DNA of 64,000 nucleotides, from positions 80,183 through 144,182 of the forward strand of contig QBVC01000027.1 in assembly GCA_003058495.1 (NCBI GenBank), in the 5' to 3' direction. The DNA comes from a gamma proteobacterium symbiont of Ctena orbiculata (GTDB lineage Bacteria > Pseudomonadota > Gammaproteobacteria > Chromatiales > Chromatiaceae). The notes beneath the pieces are model-generated. The model was not told the origin of the DNA and ran no database searches. It worked only from the letters and a program-made list of their open reading frames with translations. Of the stretch, positions 17,402 to 26,901 are shown piece by piece (the stretch's first letter is position 1; each line of letters starts with the position of its first letter). The translations under genes and the position numbers were made by a program.

Positions 17402-18289
17402 TTACTCTCCGGCGATATCGTGGTCGGCCATCATCTCCAGCGCCCGGCACATGGCCGAGTGGTCCCAGGCCGATCCGCCGTGGGCGGCGCAGGAGTTGAA
17501 CAGCTCCTGGGCGGTGGCGGTGTTGGGCAGACTCATGCCGAGGGCGCGGGCGCCCGAGAGGGCCAGGTTGAGATCCTTTTGATGCAGTTCGATACGGAAG
17601 CCGGGATCGAAGGTGCGCTTCACCATGCGTTCGCCGTGGACCTCGAGAATCTTGGAGGAGGCGAAGCCGCCCATCAGCGCCTCGCGGACCTTGGCGGGAT
17701 CGGCGCCGGCCTTGGAGGCGAAGAGCAGGGCCTCGGAGACGGCCTCGATGTTGAGGGCAACGATGATCTGGTTGGCGACCTTGCAGGTCTGGCCGTCACC
17801 GTTTCCGCCCACCAGGGTGATGTTCTTGCCCATCAGTTCGAACAGGGGCAGGGTGCGGTCGAAATCCTCCTGAGAGCCACCCACCATGATGGTGAGGGTT
17901 CCCCCCTTCGCGCCGACTTCGCCCCCCGAGACAGGGGCATCAAGATAGGCACACCCGAGATCGTTGATCTTGGCGGCGAACTCCTTGGTTTCGATGGGGG
18001 AGATCGAGCTCATGTCCACCACGGTCTTTCCGCCGGACAATCCTTGGGCAACACCTTCGTCGTCAAACAGTACCGCCTTCACATGGGGGGTGTCGGGAAC
18101 CATAATGATGATGGTGTCCGCCTTTTCGGCCACCTCCTTTGAGCTGCCGCACTCGACGGCTCCCATTCCCTTCAACTCCTCCGGAACGCCTAAAAGCGTA
18201 TAGGCATAAAGCTCATGACCGCCTTTGATGAGGTGTCCCGCCATTGGGGCGCCCATGATTCCCAGACCGATGAAACCGACTTTGCTCAT
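17402..18289 (-). CDS. glxR: 2-hydroxy-3-oxopropionate (tartronate semialdehyde) reductase
   Basis: NAD(P)H-dependent reduction of tartronate semialdehyde to D-glycerate. 295 residues from ATG 18289 (MSKVGFIGLGIMGAPMAGHL), which is the natural family start with the Rossmann glycine motif; longer upstream frames are rejected. Other family marks: DAPVSGGEVGAKGGTLTIMVGG (substrate loop), the catalytic Lys in GQTCKVANQIIVALN, and a C-terminal KDLNLALSGARALG segment. It lies between hyi and glycerate kinase in the glyoxylate operon. A diverged second copy is at 47439-48335. Confidence 0.95.
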   Translation of the reverse strand: MSKVGFIGLGIMGAPMAGHLIKGGHELYAYTLLGVPEELKGMGAVECGSSKEVAEKADTIIIMVPDTPHVKAVLFDDEGVAQGLSGGKTVVDMSSISPIETKEFAAKINDLGCAYLDAPVSGGEVGAKGGTLTIMVGGSQEDFDRTLPLFELMGKNITLVGGNGDGQTCKVANQIIVALNIEAVSEALLFASKAGADPAKVREALMGGFASSKILEVHGERMVKRTFDPGFRIELHQKDLNLALSGARALGMSLPNTATAQELFNSCAAHGGSAWDHSAMCRALEMMADHDIAGE

Positions 18290-18351
18290 GATGAAAACTC
18301 CTTGCTGATTTCTATGTCCGCCTCGGCGGCGACTTGTTATCTGTTTTTCGA

Positions 18352-19131
18352 TTAAGCGAGATAGGATTTGACCCAACCCATGCCTTCATCGGTATTACCT
18401 GCAGGTTTGTACTCGCAGCCGATCCAGCCGTTGTAACCAAGGTTGTCGATGAAACCGAACAGGAACGGATAGTCGATCTCGCCGGTACCGGGCTCGTTGC
18501 GTCCGGGATTGTCCGCCAGTTGCATATGCTCGATACTGGACAGGTTGTTCTTGATGGTCATCGCCAGGTCACCTTCCATGATCTGCATATGGTAGATGTC
18601 GTACTGCAGGGCGATGTTGTCCGATCCGCTTTCGGCGATGACATCGAGGGCCTGCCGGGTACCGGTCAGATGGAAGCCGGGAATGTCCCGGGTGTTGATC
18701 GGTTCGATCAGCAGGCGTATGCCTTCGGCGCCGAGCTTGTCAGCGGCGAATTTCAGGTTGGAGACGAAGGTCTCATGGACCTTGCCCGCGTCCACACCCT
18801 CGGGGGTGAGTCCGGCCAGGCAGTTGATCTGTTTGCAACCCAGGGCATTGGCATAGTCGATGGCCTGGCCCACACCCTCCTGGAATTCAGCGACGCGATC
18901 GGGCAGGCAGGCGATCCCCCGTTCACCGGCACCCCAGTCGCCGGCGGGCAGGTTGTGCAGCACCTGGGTCAGGCCGAACCGCTGCAGGCGCTCGGCCAGC
19001 TCCTCTTTGGCGAATGGATAGGGGAACAGGTATTCGACACCGCTGAAACCGGCCTTGGCGGCGGCCTCGAATCTGTCCAGGAAGTCCACCTCGTTGTATA
19101 GCATGGTGAGGTTAGCAGCAAACTTTGGCAT
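18352..19131 (-). CDS. hyi: Hydroxypyruvate isomerase
   Basis: Interconverts hydroxypyruvate and tartronate semialdehyde. 259 residues, the usual length. The N-terminal MPKFAANLTMLYNEVDFLDRF and FSGVEYLFPYPF motifs are characteristic, as are RLLIEPINTRDIPGF (metal Glu) and QYDIYHMQIMEGDL. TIM-barrel fold. It is located 83 bases after gcl and 62 before glxR on the same strand, the typical gcl-hyi-glxR order. Confidence 0.95.
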   Translation of the reverse strand: MPKFAANLTMLYNEVDFLDRFEAAAKAGFSGVEYLFPYPFAKEELAERLQRFGLTQVLHNLPAGDWGAGERGIACLPDRVAEFQEGVGQAIDYANALGCKQINCLAGLTPEGVDAGKVHETFVSNLKFAADKLGAEGIRLLIEPINTRDIPGFHLTGTRQALDVIAESGSDNIALQYDIYHMQIMEGDLAMTIKNNLSSIEHMQLADNPGRNEPGTGEIDYPFLFGFIDNLGYNGWIGCEYKPAGNTDEGMGWVKSYLA

Positions 19132-19214
19132 AAGGGTTCCTCTTCTTGTGTCTATCAGGTTGCCGTCCCCTGATCGGGGAAACTGATTTTTTATTCAGGT
19201 TCGATGCAGTCTTG

Positions 19215-20990
19215 TCAGGCTGCCTTCTTCGATTTCTTCTTGCTCTCGTCCGGCAGATCGATGGCGCCGCCGAACTCGTTGATGTTGTCGATATCGGTCC
19301 CCATGGGAATGTTGGTTACGCGCTCGAGCACGAACTCGACCACCACCGGCACCGAGAACTCGTCCATCAGCTGGCGGGCGCGGGCAAGGCCGGCCTGGAT
19401 ATCCTTGGGATCGAAGATGCGCACCGCCTTGCAGCCGAGCCCCTCCGCAACCTTAACATGGTCGACGCCGTAGCCGTTGACTTCCGGCGAGTTGATATTG
19501 TCGAAGTCGAGCTTCACCTGGAAATCCATGTCGAAGTTCATCTGTGCCTGGCGGATCAGTCCGAGATAGGAGTTGTTCACCAGGATGTGGATATAGGGCA
19601 CCCGGTGCTGGGCCGCGACCGCGAGCTCCTCGATCATGAACTGGAAGTCGAAATCGCCTGAGATGGCCACGATATCGCCTTTTGGATCGGCGACCTTGAC
19701 CCCGATCGCCGCAGGTATGGTCCAGCCCAGCGGACCGGCCTGGCCGCAGTTGATCCAGTGCCTGGAGTTGTAGACGTGGAGATGCTGCGCGGCGGAGATC
19801 TGCGACAGGCCGATGGTGGTCACGTAGCGCGTCTCCTTGTTGAAGAACTTGTTCATCTCCTGGTAGACGCGCTGGGGCTTCATCGGCACCTCGTCGTAGT
19901 CGGTTCTGCGGTGCATGGTGCGTTTGCGGGCCTGACAGTCGTCGACCCAGGCGTTGCGGTCGGGCAGTTTACCCGCCGCCTTCATCTCCCTGGCGACTTC
20001 GACGAAGAGCTCGAGTGCCGCCTTGGCGTCCGAGACGATACCGTAGTCGGGATTGAAGACGCGGCCGATCTGGGTCGGCTCGATATCGACGTGGATGAAT
20101 TTGCGCCCCTTGGTGTAGACCGGCAGGGTGCCGGTATGGCGATTGGCCCAGCGGTTGCCGATACCCATCACCAGGTCCGACTCCAGCAGGGTGGCGTTGC
20201 CGTAACGGTTGGAGGTCTGCAGACCGACCATGCCCGCCATCAGCGGATGGTCGTCGGCAATGGTGCCCCATCCCATCAGGGTCGGGATCACCGGGATGTT
20301 GGTCACTTCGGCGAACTCCGTCAGCAGGGCGCCCGCATTGGCGTTGATGATTCCACCGCCGGCAACGATCAACGGCCGCTCCGATTCGTTGGCCATGGTC
20401 AATGCCTTTTCGATCTGCTCCCTGGTGGCGGCGGGCTTGAAGGGCTCCAGCGGTTCGTAGGTATCCGGATCGAACTCGATATCGGCCATCTGGATATCCA
20501 GCGGCAGGTCGATCAGCACCGGTCCCGGACGGCCCGAGCGCATCTCATGGCAGGCGCGCTGGAAGACCCTGGGGACAAGGCCCGGTTCACGTACGGTCAC
20601 CGCCATCTTGGTGACGGGCTTGGCGATGCTCTCGATGTCCACCGCCTGGAAGTCCTCCTTGTGGAGGCGTTCCCGGGGGGCCTGGCCGGTGATGCAGAGG
20701 ATCGGTATGGAGTCCGCGGAAGCGGAGTAGAGACCGGTGATCATGTCGGTTCCGGCGGGTCCGGAGGTGCCGATACAGAGCCCTATATTGCCCGGTTCCG
20801 CTCGGGTGTAGCCCTCCGCCATGTGTGAGGCGCCCTCCATGTGGCGCGCCAGTACATGCTTCATGCCGCCGATCTTGCGCATTGCTGCATAAAAGGGGTT
20901 GATCGCTGCGCCGGGGATGCCGAAGGCGACGTCGATCCCTTCCTTCTTCAATACATGCACAGCGGCCTCTGTCGTCTTCATTATCGCCAT
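19215..20990 (-). CDS. gcl: Glyoxylate carboligase (tartronate-semialdehyde synthase)
   Basis: ThDP enzyme that joins two glyoxylates to tartronate semialdehyde plus CO2. 591 residues, full length. N-terminal [21 protein letters not shown] and [17 protein letters not shown] place Met at position 51, where the E. coli enzyme carries Val and most ThDP enzymes carry Glu. The absence of Glu is a hallmark of Gcl, so the assignment stands, though Met is a departure from the E. coli residue. The ThDP-binding [29 protein letters not shown] segment lies near 450-480. The C-terminus is basic (SKKKSKKAA). First gene of a four-gene operon whose promoter carries the regulon operator. Confidence 0.97.
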   Translation of the reverse strand: MAIMKTTEAAVHVLKKEGIDVAFGIPGAAINPFYAAMRKIGGMKHVLARHMEGASHMAEGYTRAEPGNIGLCIGTSGPAGTDMITGLYSASADSIPILCITGQAPRERLHKEDFQAVDIESIAKPVTKMAVTVREPGLVPRVFQRACHEMRSGRPGPVLIDLPLDIQMADIEFDPDTYEPLEPFKPAATREQIEKALTMANESERPLIVAGGGIINANAGALLTEFAEVTNIPVIPTLMGWGTIADDHPLMAGMVGLQTSNRYGNATLLESDLVMGIGNRWANRHTGTLPVYTKGRKFIHVDIEPTQIGRVFNPDYGIVSDAKAALELFVEVAREMKAAGKLPDRNAWVDDCQARKRTMHRRTDYDEVPMKPQRVYQEMNKFFNKETRYVTTIGLSQISAAQHLHVYNSRHWINCGQAGPLGWTIPAAIGVKVADPKGDIVAISGDFDFQFMIEELAVAAQHRVPYIHILVNNSYLGLIRQAQMNFDMDFQVKLDFDNINSPEVNGYGVDHVKVAEGLGCKAVRIFDPKDIQAGLARARQLMDEFSVPVVVEFVLERVTNIPMGTDIDNINEFGGAIDLPDESKKKSKKAA

Positions 20991-21037
20991 CGCAATACCC
21001 TCCTGCTCTGAAATATCGTAAAAAAACCTTGAATCTA

Positions 21038-21066
21038 AGTTTAATCATCTGGTATACAATATACAA
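21038..21066 (-). promoter_or_regulatory. gcl promoter with regulon operator
   Basis: Operator TGGTATACAATATACAA at 21050-21066 (plus strand). On the minus strand TTGTAT (-35, 21066-21061) and TAAACT (-10, 21043-21038) are 17 bases apart, so the operator covers the -35 and spacer. The same site is 367 bases before the PanE-like gene on the plus strand and could serve both. Confidence 0.65.
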
Positions 21067-21153
21067 CTGTTTTGTAAACCTATTTCCGTATTCGGCAGTT
21101 GTCTTTGTAAACGAGATGGCTGTCCGTTTCTCACAGTTAGGAGTTGAGCCGCC

Positions 21154-21363
21154 ATGAACCTGTCTATCAGCATGATCAAGCCTGGTCTCATGGCGGTTTC
21201 AACCCGTTATCCGCGCAGCTTCGCGCATCATCCGCTGCAAATTAACGGTAACCGCAAACTGGATGCCCGAGCCGCAGGCTATTGTTATCTATTTCCCGGC
21301 GCCATATTCAGCAAGGATGTCAGGGAATTTAACGCACTGCCAGTGCAAACGATAGCTGTTTGA
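21154..21363 (+). CDS. Possible small ORF, 69 residues, unknown
   Basis: ATG at 21154 follows AGGAG at 21139-21143 (ten-base spacing). The translation (MNLSISMIKPGLMAVSTRYP...) has no recognised domain, signal or repeats. It sits between the shared operator and the PanE-like gene. It may be untranslated leader instead; the ribosome site is the only positive evidence. Confidence 0.22.
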   Translation: MNLSISMIKPGLMAVSTRYPRSFAHHPLQINGNRKLDARAAGYCYLFPGAIFSKDVREFNALPVQTIAV

Positions 21364-21432
21364 TCGCCTTGGGTGCTATTCCCAGTTAATTAAACGCAAT
21401 ATTAAAACGTACGAACGGGGGGACGCTGGAAA

Positions 21433-22497
21433 ATGACAACATACAACACGCTGATACTGGGGGCCTCATACGGCTCGCTTCTAGGTACCAAACTTTTGCT
21501 GGCCGGTCACTCGGTGACCCTGGTCTGTACCCGCGCTACAGCCGACCTGATCAACCAGGCGGGGACGCTGGTGCGCATGCCGGCCAAGGGCCGAGAGGGC
21601 CTGGTGGAGATCTCCTCCAACGGACTTCCCGGCAAGCTGAAGGCGCAGACCCCCGGGGAGGTGAACCCGGATGAGTATGATCTGGTGGTCCTGGGTATGC
21701 AGGAGCCCCAGTATGCATCCCCCGACGTGCGCCAGCTGGTAGAGCGGATTATTGCCGCGGGCAAACCCTGCATGGCGATTATGAACATGCCGCCCATGCC
21801 CTATCTTGCACGCATTCCAGGCATTACCATGGAGGACCTGCAGTCCTGCTACCGGAATCCGGAGATCTGGGTTGACTTCGAACCGGGTCTGGTCACCCTC
21901 GCGAGCCCCGATCCCCAGGCATTCAGACCGCCGGAAGAGGCCAAGAACATCCTCCAGGTGAGCCTGCCGACCAACTTCAAGGTTGCGCGCTTCGAGTCCG
22001 ATGAGCATACCGCGATGCTGCGCGACATGGAGAAGGATATCGAGGCGATTCGCTACCAGACGGGCGACGGCAGCGTCGAGCTCCCGGTCAAGCTGAAGGT
22101 CTTCGATTCGGTGTTCGTACCCCTGGCGAAGTGGTCGATGCTGCTCGCCGGCAACTATCGCTGTATCGGCCAGGATGAGATGATCCCGATCAAGGATGCC
22201 GTCCACTCGGACCTGGATGCATCGAGAAGCATCTACGACTGGGTCAAGCAACTCTGTATCGAACTGGGTGCCAAGGAGGAGGACCTGGTACCATTCGACA
22301 AGTATGCGAATGCGGCCAAGGGTCTGGCCAAGCCATCCTCCGCCGCCCGCGCCCTGGCGGCCGGGGCGCAGAGTATCGAACGGGTGGACTGCATCGTCAA
22401 GCGCCTTGCGGGTTTGAAGGATATGCATTCGGAGACCGTTGACAGGATTGTCGATCTGGTGGAATACCATCTGCAGAAAAATCGCCGGCAGGCATGA
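21433..22497 (+). CDS. PanE/ApbA-family ketopantoate-reductase-like protein, candidate oxalyl-CoA reductase
   Basis: 354 residues with an N-terminal Rossmann segment LILGASYGSLLGTKLLLAGHSVTLV (residues 7-31), a variant of GxGxxG. In the C-terminal domain KWSMLLAGN keeps the catalytic Lys (K233) and the Asn eight residues later of ketopantoate reductases, but the Asn at Lys+4 is Leu. It is longer than PanE (about 300). In Methylobacterium a PanE-like protein (PanE2) was reported, as I recall, to be the oxalyl-CoA reductase making glyoxylate. This gene lies opposite gcl around a regulon operator, so the same role is plausible and would supply the substrate of Gcl. True ketopantoate reduction is the alternative. 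Confidence 0.75.
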   Translation: MTTYNTLILGASYGSLLGTKLLLAGHSVTLVCTRATADLINQAGTLVRMPAKGREGLVEISSNGLPGKLKAQTPGEVNPDEYDLVVLGMQEPQYASPDVRQLVERIIAAGKPCMAIMNMPPMPYLARIPGITMEDLQSCYRNPEIWVDFEPGLVTLASPDPQAFRPPEEAKNILQVSLPTNFKVARFESDEHTAMLRDMEKDIEAIRYQTGDGSVELPVKLKVFDSVFVPLAKWSMLLAGNYRCIGQDEMIPIKDAVHSDLDASRSIYDWVKQLCIELGAKEEDLVPFDKYANAAKGLAKPSSAARALAAGAQSIERVDCIVKRLAGLKDMHSETVDRIVDLVEYHLQKNRRQA

Positions 22498-22577
22498 TTG
22501 GACCGGGGCGCGGTCGGCAGCGATGGCGAGGGGCCCCCAGGGGGCCCGAAGTGACCACAAGGAGATAGGGTAGAGAT

Positions 22578-22955
22578 ATGTCTACAGCTAGAATTCGAAT
22601 TTCATGGCCCTCCGGTGAAGTGACTGCTGAGCTGGTCGACACTCCGACGACAGCCAAACTGCTGGGGGTTCTGCCCTATGAGGGGAGCGCCAACACCTGG
22701 GGCGACGAGGTCTACTTCAGCCTCCCCTTTAGCGCGGAGAGGGAACCCGATGCCACCTCGGTGGTGGAAAAGGGCACGGTCTGCTTTTGGCTCGGAGGAA
22801 GTGCGCTTGCGCTGCTGTTCGGTCCCACGCCGGTCTCCCAGGGGGATGAGTGTCGGCTGATCAGCGACGCCAATATCATGGGCAGGGTAGCGGGGGATCC
22901 CACGCTGCTCCGTTCAGTCCGGGACGGGGACCCCGTGCGCCTGGAGTCGATCTGA
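22578..22955 (+). CDS. Cyclophilin-like-fold protein (DUF3830/TM1367-like)
   Basis: 125 residues with the small beta-barrel pattern of cyclophilin-like proteins: N-terminal ARIRISWPSGEVTAELVDTPT, the central TWGDEVYFSLPF, and GTVCFWLGGSALALLFGPTPVS. The family lacks proven isomerase activity and has no settled role. It follows the PanE-like gene by 80 bases on the same strand and ends 8 bases before the convergent pntB. The association with the candidate oxalyl-CoA reductase suggests a helper function, which is inference only. Confidence 0.75.
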   Translation: MSTARIRISWPSGEVTAELVDTPTTAKLLGVLPYEGSANTWGDEVYFSLPFSAEREPDATSVVEKGTVCFWLGGSALALLFGPTPVSQGDECRLISDANIMGRVAGDPTLLRSVRDGDPVRLESI

Positions 22956-22962
22956 CTCGACG

Positions 22963-24351
22963 TCAGACACTCGCCAGGATGGAATCGACGCTGCTCTTCG
23001 CGTCGCCGAACAGCATGCGGGCATTGTCTTCGAAAAAGAGGGGATTCTGCACCCCGGCATAACCCGCCGCCATGCTGCGTTTCATGATCACCACGCTCTT
23101 CGCTTTCCAGACCTCCAACACCGGCATGCCCGCGATTGGACTGGCCGGATCGGTCTGCGCCGATGGATTGACGATATCGTTGGCGCCGATCACCAGAACC
23201 GCATCGGCGTTTTCGAAGTCCGCGTTGATTTCATCCATCTCCAATACGATGTCATAGGGCACCTTGGCCTCCGCCAGGAGCACGTTCATGTGGCCCGGCA
23301 TGCGTCCCGCTACCGGGTGGATCGCAAAGCGCACCTCGACCCCGTTGTCGCGCAGCTTTTTGGTGATTTCGTTGATGGAGTGCTGGGCCTGGGCGACGGC
23401 CATGCCGTAGCCGGGTACGATAATCACGCTGCCGGCGCTGCTGAGCAGATCCGCTGTATCCTGCGCGGAGATCGGGACGGCCTCCCGGCCATCATCCACA
23501 ACCCCCGAGCCGCTGCCTGCCGTGGTGCCAAAACCCCCGGCGATCACCGCGAGGAATTTACGGTTCATGGCGCGACACATGATATAGGAGAGGATGGCGC
23601 CGGAGCTTCCCACCAGGGCGCCGGTGACGATCAGCAGATCGTTCTGCAGCATGAAACCGGTGGCCGCGGCGGCCCAGCCCGAATAGCTGTTGAGCATGGA
23701 AATCACCACCGGCATATCGGCGCCGCCGATGGCCATGACCATGAGTACGCCGAACAGCAGTGAGACAAGGGTCATGATGATCAGCGGCAGCTGACCGCTC
23801 TCTCCTTCGGCGCCGACGAAGAGGTAGCCAAGCCATACGCAGGCGAGGCCCAGGCCGAGGTTTATCCAGTGGCGTCCCGGCAGCAGCAGGGGCTTGCTCG
23901 AGATGCGCCCGCTCAGCTTGCCGAAGGCGGCCACCGAGCCGGTAAAGGTCACGGCGCCGATCAATATTCCCAGGTAGATTTCGACTTCATGGATGACGCG
24001 CTCCACGCCCTGAAGATGGGTCCCGGGATCCAGATAGCTGGCATAACCGACCAGCACCGCCGCCAGGCCGACAAAACTGTGGAGCATGGCGACCAGTTCG
24101 GGCATCTGGGTCATCTGTACGCGGGAGGCCAGGTAGATGCCGACGATGGCGCCGACGACCATGCAGCCCGCCAGGGTGGTGTAATTGGTCACCTGGGCGC
24201 CGCCGATGGTGGCCACCAGGGCGATGATCATGCCGACGATGCCGTAGATGTTGCCGCGACCTGCGGTCTCCTGGTTGCTCAGGCCGCCGAGGGCGAGGAT
24301 GAACAGCACCCCGGAGACGATATATGCGGAGGTGAGTAGGCCTTCAGTCAT
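22963..24351 (-). CDS. pntB: NAD(P) transhydrogenase subunit beta
   Basis: Membrane and NADP(H)-binding subunit of the proton-translocating transhydrogenase, which uses the proton gradient to make NADPH from NADH. 462 residues. The N-terminal half has about eight or nine membrane helices beginning at [20 protein letters not shown], and the C-terminal domain III carries [40 protein letters not shown] and [14 protein letters not shown]. It follows pntA by 12 bases. Regulon membership implies that NADPH supply is coupled to oxalate/glyoxylate use. Confidence 0.97.
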   Translation of the reverse strand: MTEGLLTSAYIVSGVLFILALGGLSNQETAGRGNIYGIVGMIIALVATIGGAQVTNYTTLAGCMVVGAIVGIYLASRVQMTQMPELVAMLHSFVGLAAVLVGYASYLDPGTHLQGVERVIHEVEIYLGILIGAVTFTGSVAAFGKLSGRISSKPLLLPGRHWINLGLGLACVWLGYLFVGAEGESGQLPLIIMTLVSLLFGVLMVMAIGGADMPVVISMLNSYSGWAAAATGFMLQNDLLIVTGALVGSSGAILSYIMCRAMNRKFLAVIAGGFGTTAGSGSGVVDDGREAVPISAQDTADLLSSAGSVIIVPGYGMAVAQAQHSINEITKKLRDNGVEVRFAIHPVAGRMPGHMNVLLAEAKVPYDIVLEMDEINADFENADAVLVIGANDIVNPSAQTDPASPIAGMPVLEVWKAKSVVIMKRSMAAGYAGVQNPLFFEDNARMLFGDAKSSVDSILASV

Positions 24352-24363
24352 ATTTGGTTCCCC

Positions 24364-25941
24364 TCATTTCCTGAACATCTGCAGCATGCGCTGGGTGACG
24401 AAAAAGCCGCCGAAGATATTGATCGTCGCGATCAGGATCGCTATCGCCGCGAGGACGACGACCAGCCCGGAGGGGCTCGATATCTGTAGCAGCGCACCGA
24501 TGACGATGATCCCGCTGATCGCATTGGTGACGCTCATCAGGGGGGTGTGAAGCGAGGGGGTGACGTTCCAGACCACCATGTAGCCGACAAAGCAGGAGAG
24601 GACGAAGACGGTCAAGTGGGAGAGGAAGGCCGCGGGGGCGATCGCGCCGACGAACAGCAGGGCCAGGCTGATGGCGGCCAGCAGCAGCGCACTGCCCCAT
24701 CCTTTGGACGTTCCAACCTCTGTCTCTTCAGCACCCTGCTGCGGCGGCGCCGCCGTAGCCATGTGTTTATCCGCGGACGCCTTCGCCGAGAGTTTGGGTG
24801 CGGGCGGCGGCCATGTGATCGTCCCCCTGTCGATGACGGTAAGGCCGCGGGTCACCTCATCCTCCATGTCGACATGGATCACACCGTCCTTGTCTGGCGT
24901 CAGGTCGCTCAACAGGTGGCGCAGGTTGGTGCCGTAGAGCTGGCTGGACTGGGTCGGCAGACGGCTCGGCAGGTCGGTGAAACCGATGATGGTCACGCCG
25001 TGACGCACCACGGCCTGACCCGGTTCGCAGAGAGTACAGTTGCCGCCCTGCTGCGCCGCCAGGTCGACGATCACCGATCCGTCCTGCATCGATTCGACCA
25101 TCGCCTCGGTGATCAGCTTGGGCGCCGGTTTGCCCGGGATGAGGGCGGTGGTGATGATGATATCGACCTCCATCGCCTGGCGCATGAAGAGATCCATCTC
25201 CGCCTCGATGAAGGCCTCGCTCATCACCTTGGCGTAACCGCCTTCCCCATCCGCCTCTTCCGCGAAATCGAGCATGAGGAATTCGGCGCCCATGCTCTCC
25301 ACCTGTTCCTTCACCTCGGGACGGGTATCGAAGGCGCGGACGATGGCGCCCATGGAGCCGGCGGCGCCGATGGCGGCGAGCCCGGCGACACCGGCGCCGA
25401 TCACCAGGATCTTCGCCGGCGGCACCTTTCCGGCAGCGGTCACCTGGCCGGTGAAGAAGCGTCCGAAATGGTTGGATGCCTCGATAACGGCCCGGTAACC
25501 GGCCACGTTGGCCATCGAACTCAGGGCATCGAGCTTCTGTGCCCGTGACAGGCGGGGGACGCTGTCCATTGCCATCACCGTGGCGCCGCGAGCCGCCAGC
25601 CTCTCCATCAGCTGCGGATTCTGCGCCGGCCAGATGAAACTGATCAGCGTGCCGCCTTCCGGCAGCAGTTCCGTTTCGTCCACCCCCAGGGCGGGATGGA
25701 ACCGGGGACTTTGAACCTTGAGCAGGATATCCGACTCGCGCCAGAGCGAGGCTGGGTCACTCTTGATCTCTACACCCGCTTCCCGATAACAGTCGTCGGA
25801 AAAGTGGGCCGCGTCACCGGCGCCTGTCTCGACCGCCACTGAAAAGCCGAGTTTTTTCAGTTGTTCCGCTGTCTCCGGGGTTATCGCGACCCGCCGTTCA
25901 CCCGGGTCTATTTCACGGGGTGCACCGATTGTCATGGACAT
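24364..25941 (-). CDS. pntA: NAD(P) transhydrogenase subunit alpha
   Basis: 525 residues with the fused E. coli-type layout: domain I for NAD(H) (1-380), including [20 protein letters not shown] and the Rossmann motif [21 protein letters not shown], then a linker, then four membrane helices (from [17 protein letters not shown] to the end). The start is at 25941 or 25935. Divergent from panD over a 304-base region that holds two overlapping regulon operators. Converting the NADH from formate oxidation to NADPH would serve the reductases of the pathway. Confidence 0.97.
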   Translation of the reverse strand: MSMTIGAPREIDPGERRVAITPETAEQLKKLGFSVAVETGAGDAAHFSDDCYREAGVEIKSDPASLWRESDILLKVQSPRFHPALGVDETELLPEGGTLISFIWPAQNPQLMERLAARGATVMAMDSVPRLSRAQKLDALSSMANVAGYRAVIEASNHFGRFFTGQVTAAGKVPPAKILVIGAGVAGLAAIGAAGSMGAIVRAFDTRPEVKEQVESMGAEFLMLDFAEEADGEGGYAKVMSEAFIEAEMDLFMRQAMEVDIIITTALIPGKPAPKLITEAMVESMQDGSVIVDLAAQQGGNCTLCEPGQAVVRHGVTIIGFTDLPSRLPTQSSQLYGTNLRHLLSDLTPDKDGVIHVDMEDEVTRGLTVIDRGTITWPPPAPKLSAKASADKHMATAAPPQQGAEETEVGTSKGWGSALLLAAISLALLFVGAIAPAAFLSHLTVFVLSCFVGYMVVWNVTPSLHTPLMSVTNAISGIIVIGALLQISSPSGLVVVLAAIAILIATINIFGGFFVTQRMLQMFRK

Positions 25942-26167
25942 TTGTATCTCTCCTCCGCACCAGTTGCTGCCTTTGCGTCCACCCTATGGCCCCTCGACCG
26001 CGGCAGGGTCGGGATCTCACCGGATTTACCGCGGGTGCCCGCCGTTCTGACGCGCCTGCCGGACCCTGGGGCCACGCGGCTATCCACCCGGGACAGCGCA
26101 GCCTGGCCGGTGAGAATCGACCGTCGCCGGGCTGGTCGCATCCGGGTGTTGGAATGGACAGCTTTTA

Positions 26168-26191
26168 TTGTATATGGTATACAATATACGA
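26168..26191. promoter_or_regulatory. Two overlapping regulon operators between pntA and panD
   Basis: TTGTATATGGTATACAA (26168-26184) is a perfect palindrome with seven-base arms; TGGTATACAATATACGA (26175-26191) overlaps it. The shared core is TGGTATACAA. The site is 55 bases before the panD start and 227 bases before pntA, so it could control both. Confidence 0.7.
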
Positions 26192-26245
26192 AATCTCTGT
26201 TTAGATAAAGGACTAAAAAAGCACGCAATCGAGAGGTGGATAACA

Positions 26246-26698
26246 ATGTCGCCAACCAGGCCTTTCATGTACGGTAAGCTTCACCGTGTCACCGTTACCG
26301 AGGCCAATCTCGACTATGTCGGGTCGGTGACCATCGACCCGCTGCTTCTGCAGGCGGCCCGTATCTATCCCCATACCGGTGTGGATATCGTCAATATAAG
26401 CACCGGCAGCAGGGTAGAGACCTATGTAATCGAGGGTCCGAGGGGCTCAGGGGCGATCTGTGTGAACGGAGCGGCCGCCCACCTCTTCAAACGGGGCGAT
26501 CTAGCGATCATCATGGGTTACGAGCAGGTTCCGGTGGCGGAGTTGGCCGGGCGCATCAGCCGTGCGGTACTGGTCGGCCAGGATAACGCCATCCGTGAGG
26601 TGCGCTGCTACAAAACACCCCGGTTGCATGAGCTTGGCCGCCCGGAGAACAACAGGTTGGGGGAGCTGTTTCCACTGCAGCACCTGAATTCGAACTGA
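26246..26698 (+). CDS. panD: Aspartate 1-decarboxylase (pyruvoyl-dependent)
   Basis: Makes beta-alanine for pantothenate and CoA. 150 residues from ATG 26246, preceded by GAGAGGTGG. The YGKLHRVTVTEANLDYVGSVTID segment holds the catalytic Lys (K11) and the self-cleavage pair Gly26-Ser27 that yields the pyruvoyl group; the VNGAAAHLFKRGD motif follows. All residues needed for activity appear present. The C-terminus is about 25 residues longer than in E. coli. Its location next to regulon operators, away from panB/panC, is unusual: it may boost CoA supply for CoA-ester metabolism, or be a paralog with another substrate. Confidence 0.92.
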   Translation: MSPTRPFMYGKLHRVTVTEANLDYVGSVTIDPLLLQAARIYPHTGVDIVNISTGSRVETYVIEGPRGSGAICVNGAAAHLFKRGDLAIIMGYEQVPVAELAGRISRAVLVGQDNAIREVRCYKTPRLHELGRPENNRLGELFPLQHLNSN

Positions 26699-26831
26699 GA
26701 ACGGCGGTAAGCAGCGGGAGGCGGCGTTGAATCCCGTCCCCGGCCTTCCGGGAGGGGCGTACCCACAATGTCCCCGTAGACGGGACGCAATTGACCCGGT
26801 TGCAAAATCACCTCATCTGTACCACAATAAG

Positions 26832-26850
26832 TTGGTATACAATATACCAA
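26832..26850. promoter_or_regulatory. Regulon operator before the CoA-ligase/formate dehydrogenase operon
   Basis: TTGGTATACAATATACCAA is a perfect palindrome with eight-base arms around CAA, the best copy in the window. It ends 51 bases before the ATG of the CoA ligase beta gene. Confidence 0.8.
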
Positions 26851-26901
26851 ATAACAGTCGCAACCCTATGTTGTTGAACGACTCACGAGGACGGAGCAGG
26901 A

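Noticed and set aside
16211..18142. 643-residue plus-strand frame across glycerate kinase and glxR
   Set aside because: Antisense to two well-recognised genes; composition is typical of a shadow frame in GC-rich DNA.
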